NCBI GenBank assembly: GCA_900770145.1 | Contig: CAAGJL010000251.1 | Location: forward strand, 1 to 5,602 | From: Clostridia bacterium | GTDB lineage: Bacteria > Bacillota > Clostridia > Oscillospirales > CAG-272 | Direction: 5' to 3' | Length of the DNA stretch: 5,602 bases | In this document: piece by piece, positions 5,102-5,602 of the stretch | Position numbering within the stretch: the stretch's first letter is position 1 | Layout of the letters: every line of letters begins with the position of its first letter | Notes under the pieces: model-generated | The model's input: only the letters and a program-made list of their open reading frames with translations | What the model was told of the DNA's origin: nothing | Database searches by the model: none | Made by a program: the position numbers and the translations under genes

Positions 5102-5392
5102 ATGATCCGCCATATTGTTTGTTTCAAACTGAAAGAGCCGACCGAAGAGAACTGCCGGGAAGCGGCGAGGGTGCTTTCCTCAATGAGAGGACAGGTAGAG
5201 GAGATTATCGACATGGAGGTGGGGGTGGATTTTCTGCACTCCGCACGTTCTTATGACGTGATTCTGCAAGTGACCCTTGCCGACCGCGAGGCGCTGGATC
5301 GTTATCAGAACGCCCCGTATCACGTGAATGTGGTAAAAAAACATATGCATGCCGTGCGGGAAGCCAGCATTGCGGTGGATTACGAGATTTGA
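5102..5392 (+). CDS. Dabb-family (stress-responsive alpha-beta barrel) protein
   Basis: A 96-residue protein matching a single Dabb domain, a dimeric ferredoxin-like alpha-beta barrel. Visible hallmarks are the opening MIRHIVCFKLK strand with His4, a central helix, the GVDFLHSARSYDVILQV strand pair, and the C-terminal YQNAPYHVNVVKKHMHAVREAS region where the family has Y-x-x-H/P-x-H-x-x-V. Some Dabb proteins are polyketide cyclases or bind small aromatic or sugar-like ligands, but most bacterial ones have no known function. It lies 21 bp after the TIM-barrel gene with its own GGAGG site (5090-5094), so the two are almost certainly co-transcribed. Genes for such proteins often lie beside sugar-metabolism genes, which suggests an accessory role there. 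It is full length, with no sign of damage. Confidence 0.88.
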   Translation: MIRHIVCFKLKEPTEENCREAARVLSSMRGQVEEIIDMEVGVDFLHSARSYDVILQVTLADREALDRYQNAPYHVNVVKKHMHAVREASIAVDYEI

Positions 5393-5406
5393 ACACAAGA
5401 ACGCGC

Positions 5407-5438
5407 AAGGGGGTGCCTTCCCTGCAAGGCACCCCCTT
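5407..5438. repeat. Perfect 13-bp hairpin, repeat-like, no T-run
   Basis: AAGGGGGTGCCTT (5407-5419) and AAGGCACCCCCTT (5426-5438) are perfect complements around CCCTGC. Neither strand has a T-run next to the stem, so it is not a standard terminator. The right arm and following bases (CCCCCTTGACCCCCTCC, then AAAACCTTT) resemble the GCCCCCTCTTGACTCCC plus AAAAACTTTT opening of the left-end repeats, in the same orientation. It is probably an interspersed intergenic element placed between the gene and its terminator. Confidence 0.6.
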
Positions 5439-5474
5439 GACCCCCTCCAAAACCTTTCAGACAAAAAGAAAACT

Positions 5475-5520
5475 GCCGCCGGCAATTTTTCCTGTAACGC
5501 GGCGGCTCTTTTGTTGTTTT
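5475..5520 (+). terminator. Intrinsic terminator of the TIM-barrel/Dabb operon
   Basis: GCCGCCG (5475-5481) pairs with CGGCGGC (5500-5506), an all-GC 7-bp stem with an 18-base loop. It is preceded by an A-rich stretch and followed by TCTTTTGTTGTTTT (5507-5520). The orientation fits the end of the plus-strand operon about 85 bp upstream. The long loop is the only weak point. Confidence 0.68.
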
Positions 5521-5602
5521 GGGTGTACACGCCCGACTTCCCGGCGGCACCTTGCGGTGCGGCGAATAGGCTGTCGCGCTGCTTTGGGTGCGCTCGCCCG
5601 AC
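5521..5602 (-). repeat. Inverted copy of the left-end structured repeat
   Basis: Read on the minus strand this region gives GCACCCAAAGCAGCG, CAGCCTATTCGCC and a GCAA-loop hairpin GCACC/GGTGC (5547-5560), aligning with 64-108 and with 182-215. It is bracketed by two direct repeats of 17 bases, at 5521-5537 and 5586-5602, differing only in the loop of a GGGTG-N4-CGCCC hairpin. The element runs to the window edge and may continue. No gene is visible from 5393 to the end. Confidence 0.7.

Overview
The window looks like chromosomal DNA of a fairly GC-rich low-GC-phylum bacterium (Bacillota, most likely a gut-type Clostridia such as Oscillospiraceae/Ruminococcaceae). The grounds are strong purine-rich Shine-Dalgarno sites, sigma-A promoters with 17-bp spacers, a DUF1292 protein, a zinc-ribbon/SPFH/TPM gene set known from Firmicutes, and short GC-rich intergenic repeats of a kind I associate with that group. 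The taxon is an inference. Nothing in the window looks like a phage, plasmid or insertion sequence.

Layout from left to right. Positions 1-252 hold no gene. They carry two diverged tandem copies (about 116 bp) of a structured intergenic repeat whose GCAA-loop hairpin shows compensatory base changes. Positions 253-3414 (minus strand) are a tight three-gene operon: an SPFH-domain protein with three C-terminal zinc ribbons, a membrane-anchored protein with two N-terminal zinc ribbons, and a secreted/membrane TPM-domain protein. These match the YdjI, YdjG and YdjH families of Bacillus subtilis, which are encoded with PspA in an envelope-stress operon; here the order is changed and no pspA is visible. 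Positions about 3456-3715 (minus strand) hold a promoter, a rod-shaped RNA of about 180 nt that I identify as 6S RNA, and an intrinsic terminator directly in front of the SPFH gene.

Positions 3744-4034 (minus strand) encode a small acidic DUF1292 protein. It shares a divergent regulatory region (4035-4189) with a plus-strand operon. That region has two clear sigma-A promoters and an inverted repeat between them. The plus-strand operon (4190-5392) encodes a sugar phosphate isomerase/epimerase-like TIM-barrel enzyme and a Dabb-family alpha-beta barrel protein. Positions 5393-5602 hold no gene: they contain a 13-bp hairpin repeat, an intrinsic terminator, and a further copy of the left-end structured repeat in inverted orientation.

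How the parts work together: the minus-strand operon is probably a membrane-stress or membrane-organisation module that may be co-transcribed in part with 6S RNA, the global regulator of sigma-70-type RNA polymerase. The plus-strand pair is probably a small carbohydrate-related metabolic unit. Nothing obvious links the two operons functionally.
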